Shown here one piece after another: positions 8,779 through 16,047 of a stretch of DNA of 64,000 bases. A model generated the notes under the pieces. The model searched no databases and was not told where the DNA came from. It saw only the letters and a list, made by a program, of their open reading frames with translations. The number at the start of each line of letters is the position of its first letter. The first letter of the stretch is position 1. A program made the translations under genes and the position numbers. This DNA is from Sphingomonas sp. AP4-R1. Lineage in GTDB: Bacteria; Pseudomonadota; Alphaproteobacteria; Sphingomonadales; Sphingomonadaceae. Where the stretch lies: assembly GCF_013113735.1 (NCBI RefSeq), contig NZ_CP053346.1, positions 4,168,001 to 4,232,000 of the forward strand, in the 5' to 3' direction.

Positions 8779-9429
8779 TTAGCGCGGATCGGCACTCAGC
8801 TCGATCGCCTGCGCGAACACCGCTTCCAGCATCTCCGCCGTCAGCACGCCGGTATTCTGGTTGTAGCGCGAGCAGTGATAGCTATCGAGCAGCAGCATCC
8901 CGCTCGGCATCCGATGCACGTTGCCGTGGCCGAACGGCGCCTTGGGCAGCCGCCCACCCAGTGCCTTCACCGCCGCCTGGTGCGCGATCTGGCCGAGCGC
9001 CAGCACCACGCGCAATCTGGGCAACGTCTCCAGATCGCGCTCTAGGAAGGGGCGACAGGTCCGCATCTCTTCCGGCGTCGGCTTGTTCTGCGGCGGCAGG
9101 CACCGCACCGCATTGACGATGATCGCGCCATTCAGCGTAAGCCCGTCATCGGGCGCCGCGAGATATTCGCCGCTGGCCAGCCCCAGCTTGAGCAACGTCT
9201 CGTAGAGCAACGGCCCGGACCGGTCGCCGGTGAACGGCCGCCCCGTGCGATTGGCGCCCTGCATCCCCGGCGCAAGCCCGACGATCGCCAGCCATGCATC
9301 CGGATCGCCGAACGAGGGCACCGGCGCATTGAACCAGTCGGGATGCGCCGCACGCTGCTCCTCCCGAAACGCGACAAGGCGCGGACAGAGCGGGCAATCG
9401 GATGAAGGTTCGGCAACGGCAAGGGTCAT
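8779..9429 (-). CDS. uracil-DNA glycosylase, family 5 (UdgB type)
   Basis: A 216-residue iron-sulfur uracil-DNA glycosylase that removes uracil, and in this family also some other deaminated bases, from DNA. Motif 1 is GLAPGMQGANRTGRPFTGD, and motif 2 near the C-terminus is DSYHCSRYNQNTGVL. CPLC at residues 12-15, with C109 in VRCLPPQNKP and C124 in RTCRPFLERD, are the expected cluster ligands. The GMQGANR form of motif 1 separates it from family 4, which has GEAPG-D. Confidence 0.88.
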   Translation of the reverse strand: MTLAVAEPSSDCPLCPRLVAFREEQRAAHPDWFNAPVPSFGDPDAWLAIVGLAPGMQGANRTGRPFTGDRSGPLLYETLLKLGLASGEYLAAPDDGLTLNGAIIVNAVRCLPPQNKPTPEEMRTCRPFLERDLETLPRLRVVLALGQIAHQAAVKALGGRLPKAPFGHGNVHRMPSGMLLLDSYHCSRYNQNTGVLTAEMLEAVFAQAIELSADPR

Positions 9430-9524
9430 GATGCCCCGCTACCCGGATGCAGGCCGCCCGACCACTCCCTACTCCGCCCCAAATCCCGCATGACGCACGC
9501 CCTCGGCCTCGCTACCCGGCCGCC

Positions 9525-10013
9525 ATGCACCGTTACGCAATCGCCCTCGGCTCGAACCGCCGCCACGGCCGCCATGGCAGTCCCGAGGCGATCCTGCGCG
9601 CCGCCGCCGCCGCGCTGGGCGACGACATCCGCCTCACCGCTTTCTCGCCCATCATCGCCACGGCCGCCGTCGGCGATCGCGGGCGCCGCTTCGCCAACGC
9701 CGCCGCCACGATCGAGACGGAGCTTCTGCCCCCCGCTTTGCTCGCCCGGCTCAAGCGGATCGAACGCGATTTCGGGCGGCGGCGCGGAAAAAGATGGGGC
9801 GCGCGCGTGCTGGATCTCGATATCTTGCTCTGGTCCGGCGGCCGCTGGCGATCGCGCCATCCGAAGCTGGAAATCCCCCATATCTGGCTGGAAAAGCGGC
9901 GCTTCGTGCTGGATCCGCTCGTCCGCATAGCGCCGCACTGGACGATCGCGGGCACCACAAGAAAGATCGTCCATGCCCATGCGCGGTTGACCGCCGCTAG
10001 GCACCTCCCCTAG
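9525..10013 (+). CDS. folK: 2-amino-4-hydroxy-6-hydroxymethyldihydropteridine pyrophosphokinase
   Basis: A 162-residue HPPK, which transfers pyrophosphate from ATP to hydroxymethyldihydropterin in folate synthesis. Family landmarks are the N-terminal AIALGSN, LKRIERDFGRRR, RVLDLDILLW with the magnesium-binding aspartates, and the later IPHIWLEKRRFVLDPL. The start at 9525 (MHRYAIALGSN) follows the homology. It is somewhat divergent: Arg-rich, with an RHGRHG loop after the first strand. The folate partners folA and thyA lie at 52.5-53.8 kb, not nearby. Confidence 0.88.
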   Translation: MHRYAIALGSNRRHGRHGSPEAILRAAAAALGDDIRLTAFSPIIATAAVGDRGRRFANAAATIETELLPPALLARLKRIERDFGRRRGKRWGARVLDLDILLWSGGRWRSRHPKLEIPHIWLEKRRFVLDPLVRIAPHWTIAGTTRKIVHAHARLTAARHLP

Positions 10014-10027
10014 GGGCGGGCTTCGGT

Positions 10028-10103
10028 GGGTCCGTAGCTCAGTCGGTAGAGCAAGCGACTTTTAATCGAGAGGTCCCGGGTTCGAATCCCGGCGGACCCA
10101 CCA
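10028..10103 (+). tRNA. tRNA-Lys(UUU)
   Basis: A 76-base tRNA with acceptor arms GGGTCCG and CGGACCC, D arm GCTCAGTCGGTAGAGC, anticodon loop CTTTTAA (anticodon TTT), T arm CCGGGTTCGAATCCCGG and an encoded CCA. The anticodon stem AGCGA/TCGAG forms only three canonical pairs next to the loop; the upper two positions are A/G and G/A mismatches. It lies 14 bases downstream of folK. Confidence 0.95.
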
Positions 10104-10150
10104 GTTCACGATCGACCCGGCTTTCTCCGCCCCGGCGACACGAGCACCGC

Positions 10151-10420
10151 ATGGCCAAGAGCAAACGCTATCTCACCGCCACGATGGCCGATGGCTATGT
10201 GAAAACGATCGGGCCGACCGCCTCGCCTTTCACCCATTATTGGCGGATCGTCGCGCATCTGGCGGATGGCGCCACCGAAGTTTTCTGGGGTCATTCCAAA
10301 TCGCTGAAGGAGGCGACCGGCAAGAAGGCGGCGACGGCCGATGCCGCCCGCCAGCGCGGCTGGGTGCGCTACGATTTCGAGGTGGTCGAACTGGTCGAAT
10401 CGCTGCATCCGCCGCGCTGA
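10151..10420 (+). CDS. conserved-looking hypothetical protein, 89 aa
   Basis: An 89-residue protein starting MAKSKRYLTATMADGYVK. It is predicted soluble, with mixed alpha/beta character and no signal peptide, and with a central FTHYWRIVAHLADGATEVFWGHS stretch rich in aromatics. It starts about 50 bases after the tRNA. I do not recognise the family. The good codon usage and the absence of a competing frame support it as a real gene. Confidence 0.65.
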   Translation: MAKSKRYLTATMADGYVKTIGPTASPFTHYWRIVAHLADGATEVFWGHSKSLKEATGKKAATADAARQRGWVRYDFEVVELVESLHPPR

Positions 10421-10442
10421 CGCGGCGGCCGGCCCATCCCGA

Positions 10443-11174
10443 TCAGGCGGCCCGCCAGGTCACCACCAGCACGTCCCGATGCGCGGGCAGAGCGGGATCC
10501 AGCGCGCGGATGGCGGTCACGCCGTGCCGGATCCGCCTGTCGTCCAGCAGCACGGCCTCGCCGGGCTCGGTCAGGGTGAAGCTGTCGCGCCGGCCCGCCT
10601 CGTCGATGATCCGCGTGGTGCCCGCATCGACATTGGTCCGCCCGGTCAGCATCACCAGAACCCAGTCGACACCGTCACGATGCATGCCCTCCGGCGTCGG
10701 CAGCCCGAGCGCGCCGCCGCGCGCCTCGATCCGGAACTGGTGAAGCTCCACGTCCCAGCACCGCGCGGGATAGCCGCCTTCGATCGATGCGAAGAGCGGC
10801 GTGCAGAGCGCGAACAGCCGCTGCGCGATCGGATGCGCGACGAAGGCGTCGTGAACGGGCGCGAACCAGCGCTGCCGATCGCCGTTCAGCGGATTATGAT
10901 CCTTGCTCTGGAAATGCGCCTGATGCGGCTTGCGGATCAGGCCCCCACCCTGCGCGCGGAACGCCGCATGGCGCCGCCGACGATAGCGCCCGCCATCCGC
11001 CATATGATCGTCCAGCGGCATATCGCTCCACATGGCCGCGAACGACGCGAATTCCGCCGGATCCTGCGCGCCCGCCAGCGATCGAAAATCGCGGGCGTCG
11101 AGATGCACATAGCCCTTGTCGGCCAACGCCCCCGAAAGGCGGGACAGGGGCTGAAGCTCGTCGATACCGTCCAT
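10443..11174 (-). CDS. 2OG-Fe(II) dioxygenase family protein (BsmA/IDO-like)
   Basis: A 243-residue protein of the 2OG-Fe dioxygenase family that includes amino-acid hydroxylases such as L-isoleucine dioxygenase. The iron ligands are visible as HRDGVDW (His, Asp) and the distal His in RIRHGVTAI. WDVELHQFRI and PEGMHRDG are characteristic. The start is uncertain: ATGs at 11174, 11222 and 11261 are all in frame. I chose 11174 because the recognisable part begins just after it and the length then fits the family. The substrate cannot be assigned. Confidence 0.78.
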   Translation of the reverse strand: MDGIDELQPLSRLSGALADKGYVHLDARDFRSLAGAQDPAEFASFAAMWSDMPLDDHMADGGRYRRRRHAAFRAQGGGLIRKPHQAHFQSKDHNPLNGDRQRWFAPVHDAFVAHPIAQRLFALCTPLFASIEGGYPARCWDVELHQFRIEARGGALGLPTPEGMHRDGVDWVLVMLTGRTNVDAGTTRIIDEAGRRDSFTLTEPGEAVLLDDRRIRHGVTAIRALDPALPAHRDVLVVTWRAA

Positions 11175-11367
11175 CTTCCCCGTCTCGTAGCCCGGCGGCG
11201 ATGGGATGCCGGAGGGGCGCATGGCGATCGCCCGCTTCCTATCTCGTGGGCTGGCCGTCATTTTTAAAGCGGGTGGAATACGGATCGTCGCAAAGCCCGG
11301 CGGTCTTTCATCCCGCCGCTATCCACGGCTCGCAACCCTCGCGTCGCCATGCTAGGCGCGCCCCGCA

Positions 11368-12597
11368 ATGTCACACTTCCAGTCCGATCTCCTCCGCCTG
11401 CTCGACGAGCGTGGCTATATCCATCAGGTCACCGATCCGGCGGCGCTCGATGCGCTGGCGTCGAAGCAGGTGGTGCCCGGCTATATCGGCTTCGATCCGA
11501 CCGCGCCTTCGCTGCACGTGGGTTCGCTGGTGCAGATCATGCTGTTGCGCCGGATGCAGCAGACCGGCCACAAGCCGATCGTGCTGATGGGCGGCGGCAC
11601 CGGGAAGATCGGCGATCCGAGCTTCAAGGACGAGGCGCGCAAGCTGCTGGCCGAGGACGGAATCGCGACCAATGTCGCCTCGATCAAGCGCATCTTCGAA
11701 CGCTTCCTCACGTTCGGCGACGGTCCGTCCGATGCGGTGATGGTCAACAATGCCGATTGGCTGGATGCGCTGGAATATATTCCCTTCCTGCGTGACGTCG
11801 GCCAGCATTTCTCGGTCAACCGGATGCTGAGCTTTGACTCGGTCAAGCTCCGGCTGGATCGCGAACAGTCGTTGAGCTTCCTTGAATTCAACTACATGAT
11901 CCTCCAGGCCTATGATTTCCTGGAGCTGTCGCGTCGCGCCGGCTGCCGCCTGCAGATGGGCGGATCGGACCAGTGGGGCAATATCGTCAACGGGATCGAG
12001 CTGTCGCGCCGCATGGACGGCACCGAGGTGTTCGGCGTCACCACGCCGCTGATCACCACGGCCGATGGCGGCAAGATGGGCAAGACGATGGCGGGCGCCA
12101 TCTGGCTGCACGAGGATCAGCTGCCGCACTTCGATTACTGGCAGTTCTGGCGCAACACCGACGATCGCGACGTGGGCCGCTTCCTGCGCCTGTTCACCGA
12201 CCTGCCGCTGCATGAAATCGCCAAGCTGGAGGCGCTGCAGGGCGCCGAGATCAATGAAGCGAAGAAGGTGCTGGCGGACGAAGCCACCGCTCTGTGTCGC
12301 GGCAAGGGCGCGGCGTCCGTCGCCGCCGCCACCGCGCGCGCCACGTTCGAGGAAGGTGGCGCGGGTGACGCGCTTCCGAAGCTTTCGGTTCCCACCGGAT
12401 CGATCGGCATCATCCAGGCGCTCACCGTGCTGGGCCTCGCCGGATCCAACGGCGAGGCGCGCCGCAAGATCGCGGAGGGCGCGGTTCGCCTGAACGATCT
12501 GCCGATCAAGGACGACACGTTCCAGATCCAGCTGGAGGCCGATGCCAACGTGAAGATCAGCCTGGGCAAGAAGCGCCACGCGCTGCTGACGCGCTAG
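11368..12597 (+). CDS. tyrS: tyrosyl-tRNA synthetase
   Basis: A 409-residue class I synthetase that charges tRNA-Tyr. The Rossmann domain carries the HIGH-like motif in SLHVGSL, the substrate segments [13 protein letters not shown] and [10 protein letters not shown], and the KMSKS-like loop GGKMGKT. The C-terminal S4-type RNA-binding domain ([17 protein letters not shown]) is present. Length and motifs fit bacterial TyrRS of the TyrZ-like subgroup common in proteobacteria. Confidence 0.96.
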   Translation: MSHFQSDLLRLLDERGYIHQVTDPAALDALASKQVVPGYIGFDPTAPSLHVGSLVQIMLLRRMQQTGHKPIVLMGGGTGKIGDPSFKDEARKLLAEDGIATNVASIKRIFERFLTFGDGPSDAVMVNNADWLDALEYIPFLRDVGQHFSVNRMLSFDSVKLRLDREQSLSFLEFNYMILQAYDFLELSRRAGCRLQMGGSDQWGNIVNGIELSRRMDGTEVFGVTTPLITTADGGKMGKTMAGAIWLHEDQLPHFDYWQFWRNTDDRDVGRFLRLFTDLPLHEIAKLEALQGAEINEAKKVLADEATALCRGKGAASVAAATARATFEEGGAGDALPKLSVPTGSIGIIQALTVLGLAGSNGEARRKIAEGAVRLNDLPIKDDTFQIQLEADANVKISLGKKRHALLTR

Positions 12598-12610
12598 AGG
12601 AAACCCCGCC

Positions 12611-13489
12611 ATGATCGTCGACGGCGTTCCCAACTTCAAGACGATCGTGCGCGAGATATGGCGCCCGCTGGCAGGGCTGTTCGTGTGGGACGTGGCCGTC
12701 ACCGGCTTCTATCTCTATTCGCCCTTCCACGCGCCCGAACTGCCGCTCACCTTGTTCGGCACGGCGCTCGCGCTGTTCCTCGGCTTCCGCAGCAATTCGG
12801 CCTATCAGCGCTGGTGGGAGGGGCGCGTGCTGTGGGGGGCGCTCATCAACGCCTCGCGCAGCCTGACGCGCAACGTGATCGCCTTCCTCGGCCGGGACGA
12901 TCCGCGCGCGCAGGCGATCGTCCTGCAGCAGATCGCCTATGTGCATGCGCTGCGCTGCCAGCTCCGCCGCCAGCCGCTCGACGGCAAGGTGCGCGATTTC
13001 CTGCCGGCCGACGGGATCGATCACCTGCTCTCGACGCAGAATCCGGCCAACAGCCTGCTCGAGAATATCGGCGTGCGCGTGGCGGCCGCCTCCGACGAAG
13101 GCCGGATCGATTCGATCAAGCAAACCCATCTCGATGCCGTGCTGATCGATATCGCCAACGCGCAGGGCGGGATGGAGCGGCTGAAGAACACGCCGCTGCC
13201 CAACCAGTATCGCTTCGTGCCCGCGCTCTTCACCCGCCTGTTCTGCCTGCTGCTGCCCGTCGGGCTGGTGGAGACGCTGGGCATCGCCACTCCGGTCGGC
13301 TCGACGCTGGCGGGGCTGATGTTCCTCGCGGTCTTCGCGATCGGAGACGATCTGACGGACCCGTTCGCCAACACCGTCCACGATCTGCCCCTGTCCGCCA
13401 TGTGCCGGACGATCGAGGCCAATCTGCTGCAATCGCTCGGCCGGGAGGCGCCACCCCCCCTCCATCCGCATCACGGGATCCTGCTGTAG
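12611..13489 (+). CDS. bestrophin-like membrane protein (copy 1)
   Basis: A 292-residue bestrophin-family protein, expected to form a pentameric anion or cation channel in the inner membrane. Conserved blocks are LTLFGTALALFLGFRSNSAYQRWWEGR, IAYVHALRCQLRR, GLVETLGIATPVGSTLAG and IGDDLTDPFANTVHDLPLS. The last of these, with its acidic cluster, corresponds to the bestrophin C-terminal core. It starts 13 bases after tyrS. A second, clearly paralogous copy lies at 14434-15324 in the opposite orientation. Confidence 0.85.
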   Translation: MIVDGVPNFKTIVREIWRPLAGLFVWDVAVTGFYLYSPFHAPELPLTLFGTALALFLGFRSNSAYQRWWEGRVLWGALINASRSLTRNVIAFLGRDDPRAQAIVLQQIAYVHALRCQLRRQPLDGKVRDFLPADGIDHLLSTQNPANSLLENIGVRVAAASDEGRIDSIKQTHLDAVLIDIANAQGGMERLKNTPLPNQYRFVPALFTRLFCLLLPVGLVETLGIATPVGSTLAGLMFLAVFAIGDDLTDPFANTVHDLPLSAMCRTIEANLLQSLGREAPPPLHPHHGILL

Positions 13490-13508
13490 CCTCGGTACCT
13501 TAAAGAAG

Positions 13509-13593
13509 CCGTTCGTGCTGAGCCTGTCGAAGCACGGGCTGCAAACGATGGGGCCAGAAGCCCGTCCATCGACTTCGCTCGGGATGAACGGCG
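13509..13593. repeat. dispersed palindromic repeat
   Basis: GTTCGTGCTGAGCCTGTCGA on the left and CATCGACTTCGCTCGGGATG on the right form an inverted pair. The inner portion (GCTGCAAA, GCCAGAAGCCCGTCC) is nearly identical to the element at 6231-6361. Confidence 0.75.
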
Positions 13594-13653
13594 GAACGGG
13601 TCTCGCGTACAGCTCTCGCCGGAACCACGCCCATCCACAGCCATTTCCTTTCG

Positions 13654-14355
13654 GTGTTGCGTTCCCTGCCCCTTTCGCTCGCCGATCTCGCGCGGCCGCA
13701 GATCGTCGCGATCCTGTTCCGCTCGCTGTTCGCGACGTTGCTGATCTTCGTCGGGCTCGGCATCCTCGCCCTCTGGGCGCTCGATGGTGCCGATCCGTGC
13801 AGCCTGATGAGCATGCAAAGCTGCGAGCTGGGCGCGTCCGCCAGCGGGCTCGGCGCCCTGCTCCTCACCGGGCTCGGCATCTGGCTCCTGTTCCCGGCCG
13901 TCGCGCTCGGCGTGATCGCGGCCTATTCGGACCGGGTCGTATCCGCCGTCGAGACGATCCATTATCCCTCGGCCGCCGCGATCGCGCGGCCGGTCGGCGT
14001 GCTGGGCGCGCTGCTGCTCGGCCTGCGCTCCGCGGTGCGGCTGCTGCTCTACAATATCGTGGCGCTGCCCTTCTATCTGCTGCTGCTGTTCACCGGCATC
14101 GGCCCGATCATCCTGTTCGTGATCGTCAACGGCGTCGCGATCGGCCGCGATTTCGGCGAGATGGTCGCCGCGCGGCACAGGCCCGCCGTCGAAAGCGGCC
14201 GCTGGCTGCGCTCGACCCGCGCGGAGCGGGCGGCGATCGGGATCGTCATCACCGCCATCTTCCTGCTGCCGATCGTGAACCTCATCGCCCCGATACTGGG
14301 AGCGACGATGGCGACGCATCTGTTTCACGAGCGGCGGCCGCGCGACGGAGCCTAA
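13654..14355 (+). CDS. EI24/CysZ-like membrane protein
   Basis: A 233-residue protein read from a GTG at 13654 (a TTG one codon on is also possible). It has four or more long hydrophobic segments: about 19-43, 64-90, 114-150 and 195-217. The overall layout, with LPFYLLLLFTGIGPIILFVIVNG and the preceding amphipathic region, matches EI24-domain proteins, the group that includes the sulfate transporter CysZ. The exact substrate is unknown. It is flanked by two bestrophin-like genes, so the region concentrates putative ion channels. Confidence 0.72.
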   Translation: MLRSLPLSLADLARPQIVAILFRSLFATLLIFVGLGILALWALDGADPCSLMSMQSCELGASASGLGALLLTGLGIWLLFPAVALGVIAAYSDRVVSAVETIHYPSAAAIARPVGVLGALLLGLRSAVRLLLYNIVALPFYLLLLFTGIGPIILFVIVNGVAIGRDFGEMVAARHRPAVESGRWLRSTRAERAAIGIVITAIFLLPIVNLIAPILGATMATHLFHERRPRDGA

Positions 14356-14393
14356 CCTTCGTCATCGCGAGCGTAGAGACGCAATGACGAAGG
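14356..14393. repeat. short palindromic hairpin directly after the stop codon
   Basis: CCTTCGTCATCGCG at 14356-14369 pairs with CGCAATGACGAAGG at 14380-14393 with one G-T pair. It begins right after the TAA of the EI24-like gene. It belongs to the same GTCATTGCG sequence class as the repeat at 5395-5484 and may stabilise or end both convergent transcripts. Confidence 0.65.
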
Positions 14394-14433
14394 ACGGGTG
14401 CTCGATCCTTTGCCTCTCGATACTCCCGCGGCC

Positions 14434-15324
14434 TTACCAGAGCACCCCGTTCACCGGCTGGGCCGGCGGCGGCGCGGGATCGCCGATGCCCTGCAGCAGA
14501 TCGATCTCGATCGTCCGGCAGATCGCACTCAACGGCACGTCATGAACTGCATTGGCGAAGGGGTCGACCAGATCATCACCGATCCGGAGCGCGGCGAGAA
14601 ACATGATGCCCGCCACCGTCGATCCCACCGGCGTGGCGATGCCCAGCGTCTCGACCAGCCCGATCGGCAGCAGCACGCAGAACAGGCGCGTGAAGAATTC
14701 CGGGAAGAAGCGGTAGCCGTTCGGCAGCGGCGTATTCTTGATCCGCTCCATGCCGCCCTGCGCGTTGGCCATGTCGATCAGCAGGCTTTCGATGCGCGAC
14801 TGCTGGATCGTGTCGATATGCCCCTGCCGCTGCGCCTGCGCGAACCGGCGGCCGGTGCCGTCGAGCAGGCCGTTGGCGACGTTGGCGCGGCTGAGCCCCT
14901 CCTGCGCCTCCTCCGGGCTCAGCATCCGCAGCACGTCCGGCGCGGGATCCTGCCGCCGCAACTGGCAGCGCAGCGCATGGACATAGGCGATCTGGCGCAG
15001 AATGATCGTACGCCGCAGATCGTGCGTCGCCGCGCCGCCCCCTTCCAGAAACGTGCTGGACGCGCGTGCCAGGCTGCGCGATGCATTGACCATCGCGCCC
15101 CACAGGATGCGCCCTTCCCACCAGCGCTGATAGGCCGAGTTGCTCTTGAAGCCGAGGAACAGCGCCAGCACCGTGCCGAACAGGGTGAGCGGCAGCGCCG
15201 GCGCATGGAACGGCATGATGAAATAGAAGGCCGTGACGATCACGTCCCACAGGAACAACGCGCCGAGGACTTTCCAGATCTCCGTGAAGATCTGGCGGAT
15301 ACGGGGAATACGATTCAGAATCAT
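14434..15324 (-). CDS. bestrophin-like membrane protein (copy 2)
   Basis: A 296-residue paralogue of the protein at 12611-13489. It shares NSAYQRWWEGRILWGA, IAYVHALRCQLRRQ, MANAQGGMERIKNTPLPN, VETLGIATPVGSTVAG and DPFANAVHDVPLSA. The start at 15324 (MILNRIPRIRQIF) is aligned with the paralogue; the open frame extends 52 codons further upstream, but with no membrane features. It differs from copy 1 mainly around residues 100-150, which is the region facing the cytoplasm in bestrophins. Confidence 0.85.
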   Translation of the reverse strand: MILNRIPRIRQIFTEIWKVLGALFLWDVIVTAFYFIMPFHAPALPLTLFGTVLALFLGFKSNSAYQRWWEGRILWGAMVNASRSLARASSTFLEGGGAATHDLRRTIILRQIAYVHALRCQLRRQDPAPDVLRMLSPEEAQEGLSRANVANGLLDGTGRRFAQAQRQGHIDTIQQSRIESLLIDMANAQGGMERIKNTPLPNGYRFFPEFFTRLFCVLLPIGLVETLGIATPVGSTVAGIMFLAALRIGDDLVDPFANAVHDVPLSAICRTIEIDLLQGIGDPAPPPAQPVNGVLW

Positions 15325-15412
15325 GGATTTGGGACCAGGCGGCAACAGGGTGAGGATCGCGCGGGGCAGCGGGCGACGAAGAGGTTTGGCGGCATCACGC
15401 CGGATCGGGAGA

Positions 15413-15658
15413 TCAACGCCCATCGGCGCCGTCTTCGGCGTGATCGCCGTCAGGTGCGCCTTCCGCTTCTTCGACGGCACCGAAGGCCACGAAGCGCAGA
15501 CCGATCAGGCCGAACATCAGCGCCGCGCGCGAGGCCGCGATCATCGTCTGCGGCGTTTCCGTCACGTGCGACGCGAACAGCAAGGCGACACCCACGAACA
15601 ACGTGGCGACGACGAGCATCGCGCGCCAATGCGTACGGCGGGCGGCGGTAAGGGTCAT
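15413..15658 (-). CDS. small two-span membrane protein, 81 aa
   Basis: From an ATG at 15658 (MTLTAARRTHWRAMLVVATLF). Two hydrophobic segments, about residues 14-30 and 43-58, are joined by SHVTETPQTMIAASRAA, and an acidic, Asp/Glu-rich tail follows. I do not recognise the family. It is on the same strand as, and upstream of, bestrophin copy 2, with about 90 bases between them. The start could also lie 14 codons upstream. Confidence 0.5.
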   Translation of the reverse strand: MTLTAARRTHWRAMLVVATLFVGVALLFASHVTETPQTMIAASRAALMFGLIGLRFVAFGAVEEAEGAPDGDHAEDGADGR

Positions 15659-16047
15659 GCAACCATACTCCGGCCTGAGTCTGCGCCGCGACGGAGGCAT
15701 CGCGGCGAATGGCCGTTCGCCGGGAAGCGACAGGCATCCTCTCCAATCACCGGCTCAAGCGGCAGGTGTAGCGACGATATCGGGTATGAGGGCCTCTCTG
15801 CCAACCATGCTGCACTGCAGCGCAAGCATTCCTACTGAGCTGGAAACTCTGAGAAAAATAAACGCCGCAAAGCCACACACCAGCAATGCTGAGACACGGG
15901 AACGTGTCGAAGTGTGGCCAATGAGAAGCAGCCGGGGCCAGATATAAGCCCCACCGTGCTCCTGCGGACGCAGGAGCCCAGAGCTGCGGGCGGCACGCTT
16001 GCGGCCCTGGACTCCGGCTTTCGCCGGAGTACGGAAACGCCTGTCAC
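15659..16047. other. intergenic region with repeat
   Basis: No gene is supported in these 389 bases. The region 15780-15900 is AT-richer than its surroundings and could hold promoters. The 3' part is the palindromic repeat at 15953-16038. Confidence 0.45.
15953..16038. repeat. palindromic repeat (ACTCCGGCTTTCGCCGGAGT type)
   Basis: Two inner hairpins, CTCCTGCGGACGCAGGAG at 15959-15976 and ACTCCGGCTTTCGCCGGAGT at 16011-16030, flank GCCCAGAGC and GGCCCTGGA. This is the general form of the 'GGAACCCAG' intergenic repeats of many proteobacteria. It lies just downstream of recG (convergent side). Confidence 0.65.
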
